NCBI GenBank assembly: GCA_013398295.1
Contig: VZSF01009049.1
Location: 372,001-436,000 of the forward strand
DNA from: Chionis minor
Taxonomy: Eukaryota; Chordata; Aves; Charadriiformes; Chionididae
Reading direction: 5' to 3'
DNA length: 64,000 nucleotides
Shown here: positions 38,385 to 48,310 of the stretch, in pieces
Numbering within the stretch: the first letter of the stretch is position 1
Layout of the letters: each line of letters starts with the position of its first letter
Notes under the pieces: generated by a model
Databases searched by the model: none
What the model was told of the DNA's origin: nothing
What the model saw: the letters and a program-made list of their open reading frames with translations, nothing else
Made by a program: the position numbers and the translations under genes

Positions 38385-38850
38385 AAGTGACACCGCCAAC
38401 AGCCCAGCTGAAGTGCCTCTACACCAACACGTGCACTGTGGGCAACAAACCGGAGGAGCCGTAAGCCACCATGCTGCTAGAAAGCGATGACCTAGTCACC
38501 ATTAATGAAGCTTGGTGGTGGGATGAATCCCATGACTGGGGTGTGGCTATCAGCAGCTAGAGGCTGTTCAGAAGGGACAGGCAAGGAAGGAGGGGCAGAG
38601 GCATTGCCCTCTACATCAAGAAACGGGTGGAGTGTGAAGAGTTGTCTCTGAAGAATAGCCACGAACAGGTTGAAAGGCATATAGGTAAGAATGAGAGATC
38701 GAGGAAACAAAGGGAGCCTTGTGGTTGGTGTCTACTACAGGCCACTTGATCAAGGGGAGTCTTGATAAAGCTTTCTTATTCCAGCTACAGAAGGCATTGC
38801 ACTTGCAGGATTTTGTCCTGCTTGGGAACTTCAACTACCCCATCAAGATT
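38385..38850 (+). pseudogene. CR1 endonuclease domain remnant
   Basis: The domain nicks target DNA in target-primed reverse transcription. The frame with EAWWWDESHDW and RLFRRDRQGRRG has a stop at 38463 and another at 38557. The frame then shifts so that VGVYYRP-type text and FLFQLQKALHLQDFVLLGNFNYP are read in other frames. The catalytic-type aspartate expected in the GDFN motif reads N (GNFN), so even a restored frame would lack a key residue. It is a dead remnant. Confidence 0.85.
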
Positions 38851-38875
38851 ATGGAGCAGATCCTCCTGGATACTA

Positions 38876-39374
38876 TACTAAGGTACATGGAAAATAAGGT
38901 GATTGGTGACAGCCAATATAGTTTCACTAAGGCCAAATTGTGCCTTACAAATTTGGTGGCCTTCTACAAGAGGGTCCCAGTGTTGGTGGATAAGGGAAGA
39001 GCAACTGATATCATCTACCTGGACTTGTGCAAAGCATTTGATGCTGTTCTGCAAAACATCCTTGTCTCTAAATTGGAGACACATGGATTCAACAGGTGGC
39101 CCACTTGGTGGATAAGGCTGGATGGCCGCACTCAAAGAGTTGCAGTCAATGGCTTGATGTGCAAGTGGTCAGCAGTGATGAGTGGTGTTCCTCTGGGATC
39201 AGTGCTGGGACTGGTGCTGTTTAACATCTTTGTTGGTGATGTGGACAGTGGGATTGAGTGCACCCTCAGCAAGTTTGCTGAAGCCACCAAGCTGTGTAGA
39301 GTGGTTGACATGCTGTAGGGATGACATCCAGAGGGACCTTAACAGACTTCAGAGGTGGGCCTGTGCAAACCTCT
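38876..39374 (+). pseudogene. CR1 reverse-transcriptase segment, tandem copy 1
   Basis: It is open in one frame through 39318. RT motif A reads IIYLDLCKAFDA (about 39009-39044), motif B SGVPLGSVLGLVLFN (39181-39225), and motif C KFAEATKL where the family has an ADD core, so both catalytic aspartates of motif C are gone. A stop at 39316-39318 ends the frame just after VVDML. Its start and end words (CTAAGGYACATGGA) match those of copy 2, with an offset of about 503 bp. Confidence 0.85.
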
Positions 39375-39885
39375 ATGCTAAGGCACATGGAGGAGAAGGA
39401 GGTGATTGGAGACAGCCAGCAGGGCTTCGCCAAGGGCTACTCCTGCCTGACCAACCTAGTGGCCTTCTGTGATAGAGTGACTACATTGGTGGACAAGAGA
39501 AGAGCTATGGATGTCATCTATCTAGACTTCTGCAAGGCCTTTGGCATGGCCCCCCACAACATTCTTCTCTCTCTAAATTGGGGAGATATGGATTTGATGG
39601 GTGGACTGTTTGGTGGATGAGGAATTGGTTAGATGGTCACATCCAGAGGTAGTGGTCAACAGCTCAATGTCCAGATGGAGATCAGTGACAAGTGGTGTCC
39701 CTCAGGGGTCTGTACAAGGACCACCACCGTTTAATGTCTTCACCATGGAGAGTGGGATTGAGTGCACCCTCAGCAAGTTTGCAGGTGACACCAAGCTGAA
39801 TGGTGCAGTTGACATACTGGAGGGATTAGATGCCATCCAGAGGGACCTGGGCAAGCTCGACAGGTGGGCCTGCGCAAACCTCATG
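39375..39885 (+). pseudogene. CR1 reverse-transcriptase segment, tandem copy 2
   Basis: This repeats the same stretch of RT as copy 1: [22 protein letters not shown] (39399 on), motif [12 protein letters not shown], motif [16 protein letters not shown], and motif [10 protein letters not shown] frameshift near 39601 moves the rest to another frame. Beyond 39885 the element continues into the ORF2 C-terminus ([15 protein letters not shown]..., then SALVRP), which copy 1 lacks. Copies 1 and 2 differ at many positions, so the duplication is old or the two pieces come from different CR1 copies. Confidence 0.85.
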
Positions 39886-40659
39886 AGGTTCAACAAGGCC
39901 AAGTGCAGTGTCCTGAACCTGGGTCAGGGCAAGCCCTGGCATCACTACAGGTTGGGGGATGAAGGGATTGAGAGTAGCCCTGCCGAGAAGGACTTGGGGG
40001 TACTAGTGGATGAAAAGCTGGACATGAGCCAGCAATGTGCACTCACAGCCCAGAAAGCCAGCTGTATCCTGAGCTGCATCAAAGAAAGCATGGCCAGCAG
40101 GTTGAGGGAGGTGATTCTTCCCCTCTACTCTGCTCTGGTGAGACCCCACCCGTCTAGCTCTGCATCCAGCACTGGCGCCCTCAGGAAATGTACCTGTTGG
40201 AGTGGGTCCAGAGGAGAGCCACAAAAATGATCAGGGGGCTGGAGCACCTCTCCTATGAAGGAAGGCTGGGAGAGTTGGGGTTATTCAGCCTGGAGAAGAG
40301 AAGGCTCTGGGGAGATCTTATTGCAGCCTCCCAGTACTTGAAGGGATCTTACAAGAAAGATGGGGACAAACTTTTTAGCAGGGTCTGTTGCGATAGGACA
40401 AAGTGAAATGCTTTTAAACTTGAAGAGGGTAGATTTAGACTAGATAGAAGGAAGAAATTTTTTACAATGAAGGTGATGAAACACTGGCGCATGTTGCCCG
40501 GGAAGGTGGTAAATGCCCTATCACTGGAAACATTCAAGGTCAGGCTGGATGGGGCTTTGAGCAATTTGTTCTAGTCAAAGATGTCCCTGCGCATTGCAGT
40601 GGGGTTGGACTAGATGACCTTTAAAGGTTCCTTCCAACCCAAACTATTCTATGATTCTT

Positions 40660-40738
40660 AAAAAAAAAAAAAAAAAAAAAAAGGAGGGAGAGATTTTTTT
40701 TTGGGNAAAAAAAGGAAGGAGAGATATTTTTTCTGAGG
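40660..40738 (+). repeat. A23 run and near-duplicate A/G-rich tract around an N
   Basis: Directly after the CR1 tail come 23 A residues (40660-40682). An A-run/GGAGGGAGAGA/T-run block ends at 40705 and repeats as an A-run/GGAAGGAGAGA/T-run block at 40707-40732, with an N at 40706 between them. CR1 elements normally end in ATTCTATG-type repeats, not poly-A. The near-duplication next to an N suggests slippage or an assembly problem. Confidence 0.75.
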
Positions 40739-42952
40739 TGATAAATATGTCAAAACCTTTTAAGAAAAGAAGATGGCAGTTGATACCTAGAATTTCACTC
40801 CCAGATTTTATCCTGGATGTAGGAAAGTGACAAGCAAGGTGAGTGACAGCAAAAATATTTAGCAATCTCTTTCTTCTCTTTGCCAAAGTATTGCTTTTTT
40901 CCCATATTGATTTTCTGTCTCAGTCACTGCTGCTGACCTGATCTGCAAGAACAAGAGTTTCTTGTTTAAATAAATAGATCTGAAATGTTCAATATTAACA
41001 ATGATGGGAAAAAACTTCACCTTGATACAATAGGAAGAAATGTTCTTTTTATTATAAATATTTGAGCTTTAAATGGAAAAGATGAAAGTTTTCTTTTTAA
41101 TGTGCATAGGGAAGTATCAACAATTAAAGAATGCAAATTCATTTGTAGATGAAAGTAGAGAAGTCTCAGGCACTGCACCTCTTAAGCTGCTTAGTTTCCC
41201 AGACTTAGGAACCCTTGGGAGAGGGCAAATGCAGAATTTGTCCTCTACTATAAGCAATTACTGAGCTCATCATTCTTTATCAAATCCATTTGTCTTGAGA
41301 TACTGAAATAAAAGTATGATAAGGATCATTAAAACAGTAGTTTAAGACATGGTAGTTATTATTATAATAACTTCTGATATATCTTCAGAAATAAATCATG
41401 ACTATTGTTGTGATGAACCCTAACTTCTCTTGATTTAGTTATGTATTTAACTTTAAAAGTTTTGAATTACAACACAGCATTTTACATATCCTTTTCTTTC
41501 TTCCCCCCCTCCCCTGCCACTTTTGCTGATTTAATTGCTTGTTTTTCACTTTTCTTCTCTGAACGGTTCTTCCCTTTTTCCATTGCTTCTTCACTTTTTC
41601 TGTTGTAGTGTATTCAGGCATGCTGTTATCCTAGAGGCGTTATCTCTTTTTGTAGAGTTAAGCATATTTTACCACTCTGCTTAAAAAAAAAACACTGATG
41701 GGAAACTTGCAGCATCTCAGATCCTCACATCCTCTCATCATTTGAACTTACATCTATTTGTAGGTATGAAAATAGTTAATTTGCATATTGTGTTGTCAGT
41801 AAACACAATACATTCTGTGGGTTAGGTGCAATGCAAGGATATTGGGCAAATTCTAGAAGAAATAGAACTGAGTTCTGATTAAACTGTGTGTGTATGTCTT
41901 GTTCTCCTACATATGTAGGTCATGGAGGTGGCTACTGCTACACCTTCCTTTCCATGTGTATGCTTCTGCTGTTGTTACACGAAAATGAGTTTTGGGAACA
42001 GGACTAAGGGACTAAGGGAAAAGGTACCTCTGGGGTACTGCTGGAATAGTGGATTAAAAAAAAAAAAATAAAAAAAATAACAGTTTACGATGTGGGGAAT
42101 AGGATGGAATAATCTTCTCATGTTAAACTCTGAAATTATCAGAAACAATGCAATGCCAACAGAAAGCAGAATGAGGACTTCTATTCCCACAATTGCATTT
42201 GAAATATATAATTCACGATTGATACTGCAAATCAAATAATCTTGAATCAAAATGCTTTTGCAAAATACTATGGCTTGTTCCAGACTAAGGGATAGGCATA
42301 ATATTTGACCTCGAAGTTCACCATGTTACCACTTACAGGCAGAACTGCAGTGTGTGTTTGCAAATGCTTGGAGTTCTGTTGATTCCATACACTTGGTGAA
42401 TAGCTCATATGCCTCTACATTTGTGAGTGCAGATTACTAAACTGAACACTTAATACAATAATGTAATTTTTAAAAGAGAAATATGCAGTATTTATCAGGA
42501 AAATTTGAATGAAATACTATATTTTAAAGAGGCTTTATTGCAAAGATCTTAGAACTACACCATGAACTTTGAATTAAGGGATATAAAGTATAGATTTTAA
42601 TGTATAGGTTTATAATGTATCAGTGTCAAAGGATATAATGTATAGGTTTTAATACCAGAAGGACCTATGAGACTGTGAGCTGCATTACAGATGAAGTAAA
42701 ATTAAATAGAATTTAATCTTCATCTGTCTTGACGTAATGACCTTAAAAAGGGAGAAGCCAGATATTCTGGTGCCAGTGCATAATGATGCTCAATGTAAAA
42801 ATGTATATCTTATTTCTTATTTCAATGTGTCTAGCTTTGTTTTATATCATTACCTCTGGTTGTATTTCTTTTTTTTGCTCCTGTCTACCTAAACAGACAT
42901 AATTGCTCCCCTAAAGCATTTATATTGACTGAAAGTACTTTATCATCTAATG
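40739..42952. other. AT-rich stretch with no recognised gene
   Basis: No gene or transposable element is recognised. There are small tracts only: a pyrimidine-rich run at 41489-41515, an A-rich run at 42056-42079, and a locally repeated word (AATGTATAGGTTT-like) at 42598-42650. Confidence 0.5.
42598..42650 (+). repeat. Short local direct repeat
   Basis: AATGTATAGGTTT occurs at 42599-42611 and again (with TTTT) at 42638-42651, with a partial AATGTAT copy between them. It looks like a small local duplication in AT-rich DNA. Confidence 0.6.
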
Positions 42953-43053
42953 AATCAGCAAAGCACTAACCTACCTGCTTAACATAAAGGCACTTGAAAT
43001 CAATGGGACTTTAATTAAATAGATGTTTAAGGGCTTCATTGAACAGGGACCTT
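42953..43053. repeat. Imperfect palindromic, MITE-like ancient repeat
   Basis: The left arm TGAATCAGCAAAGCAC...CTGCTTAAC is roughly the reverse complement of the right arm TTTAAGGGCTTCATTGAACAG, around a centre containing AATCAATGGGACT. I recognise this palindromic design as an old non-autonomous repeat seen in sauropsid genomes, from memory only. A matching right arm occurs at 31222-31271. It has no coding capacity. Confidence 0.5.
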
Positions 43054-43571
43054 GAGTTGTCACATCTCAAATAGATATATATTTTTGTTATCTTTCGACA
43101 CTGTGCCCAGCCCTTATCACAGAAGAGATCAGTTGAGAGCCATAGGTTTTTAATGTGACTGCTACAAATAACTAAGTAAATTCTGTGTGTCTATCCCATT
43201 TTGTAATTTTTCTTTACTGCCGGTGTTTACTGGTTGAATTTTATTGAGTTTAACTTTTAAAACTACATGCAGTGCTGTATTTCTCCAGCTGATCTCTCTG
43301 CTTCTTCAGATCAGAGTCATGCAGGCTAAGTTGAACATTATCAGTAAGAGGCCAGTTTCTGGCATGATGATAACTCATTTTTGTTTTACTTTATGTGTCT
43401 TTCAGTCTACAGTATAATGGAAAACCCTACTAATGCAGAAGAAACCCTAGGAACAAAACAAAAGTTTTGCTTTGAACTGGATTTTAAAGTGGAGAACCAA
43501 TGTGAAAAGACCTGAGTGTGATCAAGAAATGTGAGTGCCTAAAAATAGATGTCCAGTGCCATTTCTTTTTT
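43054..43571. other. Unannotated stretch
   Basis: AT-rich DNA between the palindromic repeat and the next CR1. I see no gene or repeat in it. Confidence 0.5.
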
Positions 43572-44368
43572 GCATGAGGTTCAACAAGGCCAAGTGCCAG
43601 ATCCTGCACTTGGGTCACAGCAACCCGATGCAACACTACAGGCTAGGGGAAGAGTGGCTGGAAAGCTGCCAGTCAGAAAAGGACTTGGGGGTGTTGGTGA
43701 ACAGCTGGCCAAATATGAGCCAGAAGTGTGCCCAGGTGGCCAAGAAGGCCAACTGCATTCTGGCTTGTATCAGGAATAGTGTGGTCAGCAGGACTAAGGA
43801 AGTGATCGTCCTGCTGTACTCAGCACTTGTGAGGCCCCACCTTGAATGCTGTGTTCAGTTTTGGACCCCTCACTACCAGAAAGACATTGAAGTACTGGAG
43901 CATGTCCAAAGAAGAGCAATGAAGCTGGTGAAGGGTCTAGGAACAAGTCTAATGAGAAGCTGCTGAGTGAACTGGGGCTGTTTAGCCTGGAGACAAGGAG
44001 GCTCAGAGGAGACCTTATTGCTCTCTACAACTACCTGAAAGGAGGTTGTAGCAAGGTGGGGGTTGATCTCTTCTCCCAAGTAACAAGTGATGGGACAAGA
44101 GGAAATGGCTTCAAGTTGTGCTATGGGAGGTTTAGATTGGTTATCAGGAAAAATTTCTTCACTGAAAGGATTGTTAAGCATTGGAACAGGGTGCCCAGGG
44201 AAGTGATTGAGTCACCATACCTGGAGGTATTTAAAATATGTGTAGACGTGGTGCTTAGGGACATAGTTTACTAGTGGCTGTGGCAGTGCTAGGTTAATGG
44301 TTGGACTTTATGATCTTAAAGGTCTTTTTCAACTTAGATGATTCTATGGTTCTATGAGTCTATGATTT
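43572..44368 (+). pseudogene. CR1 LINE, 5'-truncated: ORF2 C-terminus plus 3' UTR
   Basis: It begins abruptly in the ORF2 C-terminal region ([16 protein letters not shown], the same point as 39883 in the larger CR1). It continues through [18 protein letters not shown] and [15 protein letters not shown] to a stop at 43964-43966, reached after a frameshift near 43940. The 3' UTR follows, ending with GGTCTTTTTCAACTTAGATG and decayed ATTCTATG units at 44338-44366. It lacks RT and endonuclease. It belongs to a different CR1 subfamily from the 38-kb copy, judging by the divergent C-terminal wording (HLGHSNP versus NLGQGKP). It retains coding-like text but is dead by truncation. Confidence 0.92.
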
Positions 44369-44822
44369 TAGAGGATGTAGAGCATCTGAGGATCTATACG
44401 AAACTGACAGATGCTACTAACCCTACAGGAGATCCATACCTTTCTTCTGTAGTAGATGGCATTCAGATTTTATGTCCTCCTGATACTGGATCTTGTTTAA
44501 TATGCTTCCAACTAAATCTTATATCAATAATGATTTGTCCTTCAACACCCCAAGTTTCAGCTAAGAAATTATTTGCAGTAGGGTACTAGCCTTCATCTAA
44601 AGCTTTCAAATTTGGCAGCTTTACCACAGTTGTTCATATGTAAACTCAATTATAGATAAGGTCTTCGTGAGACCTCGATGCTGTCTGTAAAATAACAACC
44701 GGCTTCAAAGTATTATTCATGTGTTAGAAAGATCAAAGCTGACACAAGAACCTGTTTAAACAATAGAAATAAATTTTGAAAAGCCTTTTATAGACTAAAA
44801 GTTCTGATACAACTACTGCTAC
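44369..44822. other. Short unannotated stretch between CR1 and LTR
   Basis: AT-rich DNA. The 83-codon ORF at 44338-44589 is a tail-end artefact. No feature is recognised. Confidence 0.5.
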
Positions 44823-45928
44823 TGTGGTGATTTATCCCTGGCTGGATGCCAGGTCCCCATCAAAGCCGCTCTATCACTCCCCTCCTCGGCTGGACCGGGG
44901 AGAGAAAATATAACAAAAGGCTCATGGATTGAGATAAGGACAGTGAGATCATTCAGCAATTACTGTCACAGGCAAAACAAACTTGACTTGGGGAAATTAG
45001 TCTCATTTATTAACAATTAAATCAGAGCAAGATAATGAGAAATAAACCCAAATCTTAAAACACATTTCACCCATCCCTCCCTTCTTCTTGGGCTTAACTT
45101 TACTCCTGAATTCTCTACCTCCTCTCCCGCAGTGGTGCTGGGGGATTGGGAATGGGAGTTGTGGTTAGTTCATCACACATCAGACCATCATCTCTGCTGG
45201 TCCTTCCTCCTCAGGGAAAGGACTCCTCACACTCTTTCCCTGCTCCAGTGTGGGGTTTTTTGCACAAGAGACAGTTCTTCATGAACTTTGCCAAGGTCAG
45301 TCCTTCCAATGGACTGCAGTTCTTTGCAAACTGCTCCAGCGTGAGTCCTTTCCACAGGGTGCAGTCCTTCAGGAACAGACTGTTCCAGTGTGGATCCCTT
45401 CCATGTGGTTACAAGTCCTGCCTGCAAACCTGCTCCAGCGTGGTCTCCTCTCTCCACAGGTCCACAGGTCCTGCCATAAGCCTGCTCCAGCGTGGGCTGT
45501 CCACGGGGTCACAGCCTCCTTTGGGCATCCATCTGCTCCAGCACAGGGTCCTCTACGGGCTGCAGGTGAGTATCTGCTCCACCATTAACCTCCATGGGCT
45601 GCAGGGGGACAGCCTGCCTCACCATGGTCTTCATCACGGGCTTCAGGGGAACATCTGCTCTGGCACCTGCAGCACATCCTCTCCCTCCTTCTTCACTGAC
45701 CTTGGTGTCTGCAGAGTTGTTGCTCTCACATATTCTCACTCCTCTCTCTGGCTGCAGTTTTCTCTTGCACAGTTGGGAGGTTTTTTCCCCTTCTTAACTA
45801 TGCTATCACAGAGGTGTTACCACCATCACTGATGGGCTCAGCCTTGGCCAGCAGCAGGCCCATCTTGGGCAGGCTGGTATTGGCTTTGTTGGACATAGGG
45901 GAAGCTTCTAGCAGCTTCTCACAGAAGG
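44823..45928 (-). mobile_element. Long avian ERV-type LTR, probably solo
   Basis: I recognise this as a long LTR common in bird genomes, with a TGTGGTGATTTATCCCTGGC terminus at 44823. I infer minus-strand sense, because on that strand an AATAAA polyadenylation signal lies at 45011-45006, about 185 bp before the 44823 end. That sense would put the promoter end near 45.9 kb. The 45.9-kb end lacks about 55 bp that the relic at 3716-3809 retains, so it is truncated. No gag, pol or env remnant adjoins it, so it is best read as a solo LTR. Apparent ORFs (228 codons plus, 76 codons minus) follow its internal repeats. I see no clear target-site duplication. Confidence 0.65.
45241..45586. repeat. About 50-bp imperfect tandem array inside the LTR
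   Basis: TGCTCCAGYGTG-like cores lie at 45241, 45332, 45381, 45431, 45484, 45534 and 45574. Successive spacings are about 91 (two units), 49, 50, 53, 50 and 40 bp. This is an internal minisatellite of the LTR and explains the long, repetitive ORFs over it. Confidence 0.8.
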
Positions 45929-46221
45929 CTAACACTCTTTTTAGTTGTTTTTTAACTTGCTAGGCTAGTCAAAATCACAAACTGAGCTTACAGGAAAACC
46001 ATGCTTATTCTGATATCAATGGCCTTTCTTTTTTTCCAGGAGGTACAGAATGCAGCATTGATGGACGACTGAGAATTGCTATTACGTATTTGTATCATGG
46101 AACAGTAGGATGACATGAGATGATAGCAGGCAACAGAAGAAAATACAAGGCCTAATGCCCCTACTTGAATAGGCACAAGGACCTGGGTTTCAATGTTCTT
46201 TGGATGGATCTGCTCCCTCAA

Positions 46222-46703
46222 GAATATAGAATCATATCATAGAATGGCTTAGGTTGGAAGGGTCTTTAAAGATCATCTCATTCAAACTCCCCTGCCATGG
46301 GCAAGGATACCTCCTACTAGACCAGGTTGCTTAAGGCCTCATCCAACTTGGCCTTGAACACTTCCAGGGATGGGGCCTCCACAATTTCCCTGGGTAACCT
46401 GTTCCAGTGTCCCACTACCCTCATAGTGAAAAATTTCTTCCTGAGATCTATCTAAACCTACCCTCTTCCAGTTTAAAACCACTACCCCTTGTCCTATCAC
46501 TACATGCCCTTGTAAAAAGTCCCTCTCCAAATTTCTTGTAGGCCCCCTTCAAACACTGGAAAGCTGCTATAAGGTCCCACTGGAGCCTCCTCTCCTCCAG
46601 GCTGAACAACCTCAACTCTCAGCCTATCTTCATAGGAGAGGTGCTCCAGCCCTTCGATCATCTTTGTGGCCCTCCTCTGGACCAACTCCAACAGGTCCAT
46701 GTC
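46222..46703 (-). mobile_element. CR1 LINE, 5'-truncated 3' end, minus strand
   Basis: The plus strand opens with ATAGAATCATATCATAGAAT, GGCTTAGGTTGGAAGGGTC: the reverse complement of the CR1 tail. It then runs backwards through the 3' UTR to the GGACCTGTTGGAGTTGGTCC-type segment at 46680-46699, where the ORF2 C-terminus begins. A short ORF fragment (46500-46700 minus, [24 protein letters not shown]) is the residual ORF2 C-terminus. The preserved tail suggests a moderately young insertion. Confidence 0.95.
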
Positions 46704-47393
46704 CCACTATTTACCATTACTTCAGAACAATAGAAAAGGAAGAGGGAGACTTTTGTTCCTGGTTATCATGTGGCTGTATTTCTGATAGAAAAGAATACCT
46801 GATTAAAAATGACAGAAGCCATGGATACAGAAATATCTCATACTCCATTTTTCTTTTTCCTGCCCATTTTTGTCTGTTAGGCTAGCCCAAGGAACAATGA
46901 AAGGATCTCCTTAAGCACTTGCTTGTGCCAATTCAATGAATGGTGGGATGAACTGCTGATCACCGAGGGAATGACTGGCCACAAAACAGGAATCATGTAA
47001 CTAGTGCCAATGCAGACTTCCAGTGCACAATCCACCATTATTTGCAGATTAGATCAATGAGACAGAGGGACTATGCATCTGCAAAACTATCCTTCAGTAA
47101 AGGGATGAGTGGTCCAGTGAGAACATTGTGAATATTCATAACTCAGGCATGATGAACTGCATAGAAGCTGTCAAATCACTTCAACAGCCCAGAAGAGTTT
47201 CAGAAAACAGTGAAACAGTGAAGCTGCCCTCCTATTGTTACGAGGTGACTAGCTGAAGACAGGAGGCTCTTTGTTCTCTTTGCAGAGAAGTGTCTTCCAT
47301 GAAGACATCACTTTCCAAGGAGTTTATTCTATGGGAAGCTGACATCTTCTTTAAAACTTTCTATTAGATAGATAACATCAGAAGCATCTCCTT

Positions 47394-47445
47394 GGGGTTT
47401 TTTGGGGGGTTTGTTTTGTTTTGGGTTTTTTTTTTTTTTTTTTTT
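47394..47445 (+). repeat. G/T-rich tract ending in a long T run
   Basis: GGGGTTTTTTGGGGGG, then TTTG units and a T19 run. A G9-A-G3 stretch follows at 47469-47481. It produces false ORFs on both strands. Confidence 0.8.
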
Positions 47446-48228
47446 GATTCCCATGCCACCTTCAGATTGGGGGGGGGAGGGTATTCAATATTTCTGTTTG
47501 GGATTAGGAAGAAAAATTCACAGATGTGACCTAACTGTAACATGCAGCAATGATTTGGGGCTAGAAATTCACTGTTCCTGCATCCTTTCATTGGGTCATC
47601 ATAAAAGAAATTGGGAAGAAACACGGGTTTCTTGCAGACGGATATGGGGGCTATTCCAACCATCTCCAGCACCTTTCTTTGTCTTTCTCACTAGTGACCT
47701 GCTCCATTGACATAATGCAACAGGGGTTACTGCAAACCTGGTACAGACATGTTACAGTATGCAACATGTCTCCATGGATGTGCACATTTTTAATACCACT
47801 TAAATGTGCTACCTAATTTTTGAACATTTTTGTTCTGAGATCTCACTGGCCATCCCAAGCTCAGAGAGGTGGGCACATATCAGCCTACACTGAGCACAGA
47901 AAAGCACACACAAGAGAGAAATACAAAGTCCTTTGTAAAGCAATGACCAATGTTTCCATTTTTGCTGACATTCTTGCCTTGTTAGTATTACTTTGGTTAT
48001 GAATAAACTATGCTGGTATTCTTTTGTACAATATAGTTCTATTAAACCTCCTCTGAGTTATGGGTGCAGACACACAGAAACACACACACAAACCTATCAA
48101 GAAATTTCCTTTTGAGGATCCTGTGGGTTAAGCTGCCACTGATGCAAACATAACTATGTCAATGCCAAATCAGTTTGATAGAGCATGGAATCAAGACTGT
48201 ATTGATGTTAGGTAGAAAGGCATAATAA

Positions 48229-48310
48229 GTAGAAGAAAAAAAAAGAAAAAAGAAAGATGGACAGAGATAGAATTGAAAGAGAAGATGATAGAGGAAAAGG
48301 CGGAGAAAAG
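48229..48310 (+). repeat. Purine-rich tract
   Basis: Almost entirely A and G, with AAAGAAA and AGAGAAGA words. It is low-complexity DNA that could form a triplex, with no gene signal beside it. Confidence 0.65.

Larger units (their letters stand above)
38265..40659 (+). pseudogene. CR1 LINE, decayed ORF2 (endonuclease and RT remnants) plus 3' UTR
   Basis: This is the longest recognisable element in the window: a retrotransposon whose ORF2 once encoded an APE-type endonuclease and a reverse transcriptase. In order it has the endonuclease start with a CLYTNTC segment (from about 38410), an EAWWWDESHDW motif (about 38508-38541), RRDRQGRRG (about 38571-38597), and LLGNFNYP (about 38818-38841). 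A jump to the RT region follows, with two tandem RT segments, the ORF2 C-terminus, and a 3' UTR ending ATTCTATGATTCT at 40657. In-frame stops (38463, 38557) and frameshifts make it non-functional. About 0.7-1 kb between endonuclease and RT, compared with intact CR1, is missing. The 5' boundary is approximate. Confidence 0.92.

Noticed and set aside
45146..45832. 228-codon ORF on the plus strand
   Set aside because: It lies inside the LTR and is probably antisense to it. Its length comes from the GC-rich 50-bp repeat array.
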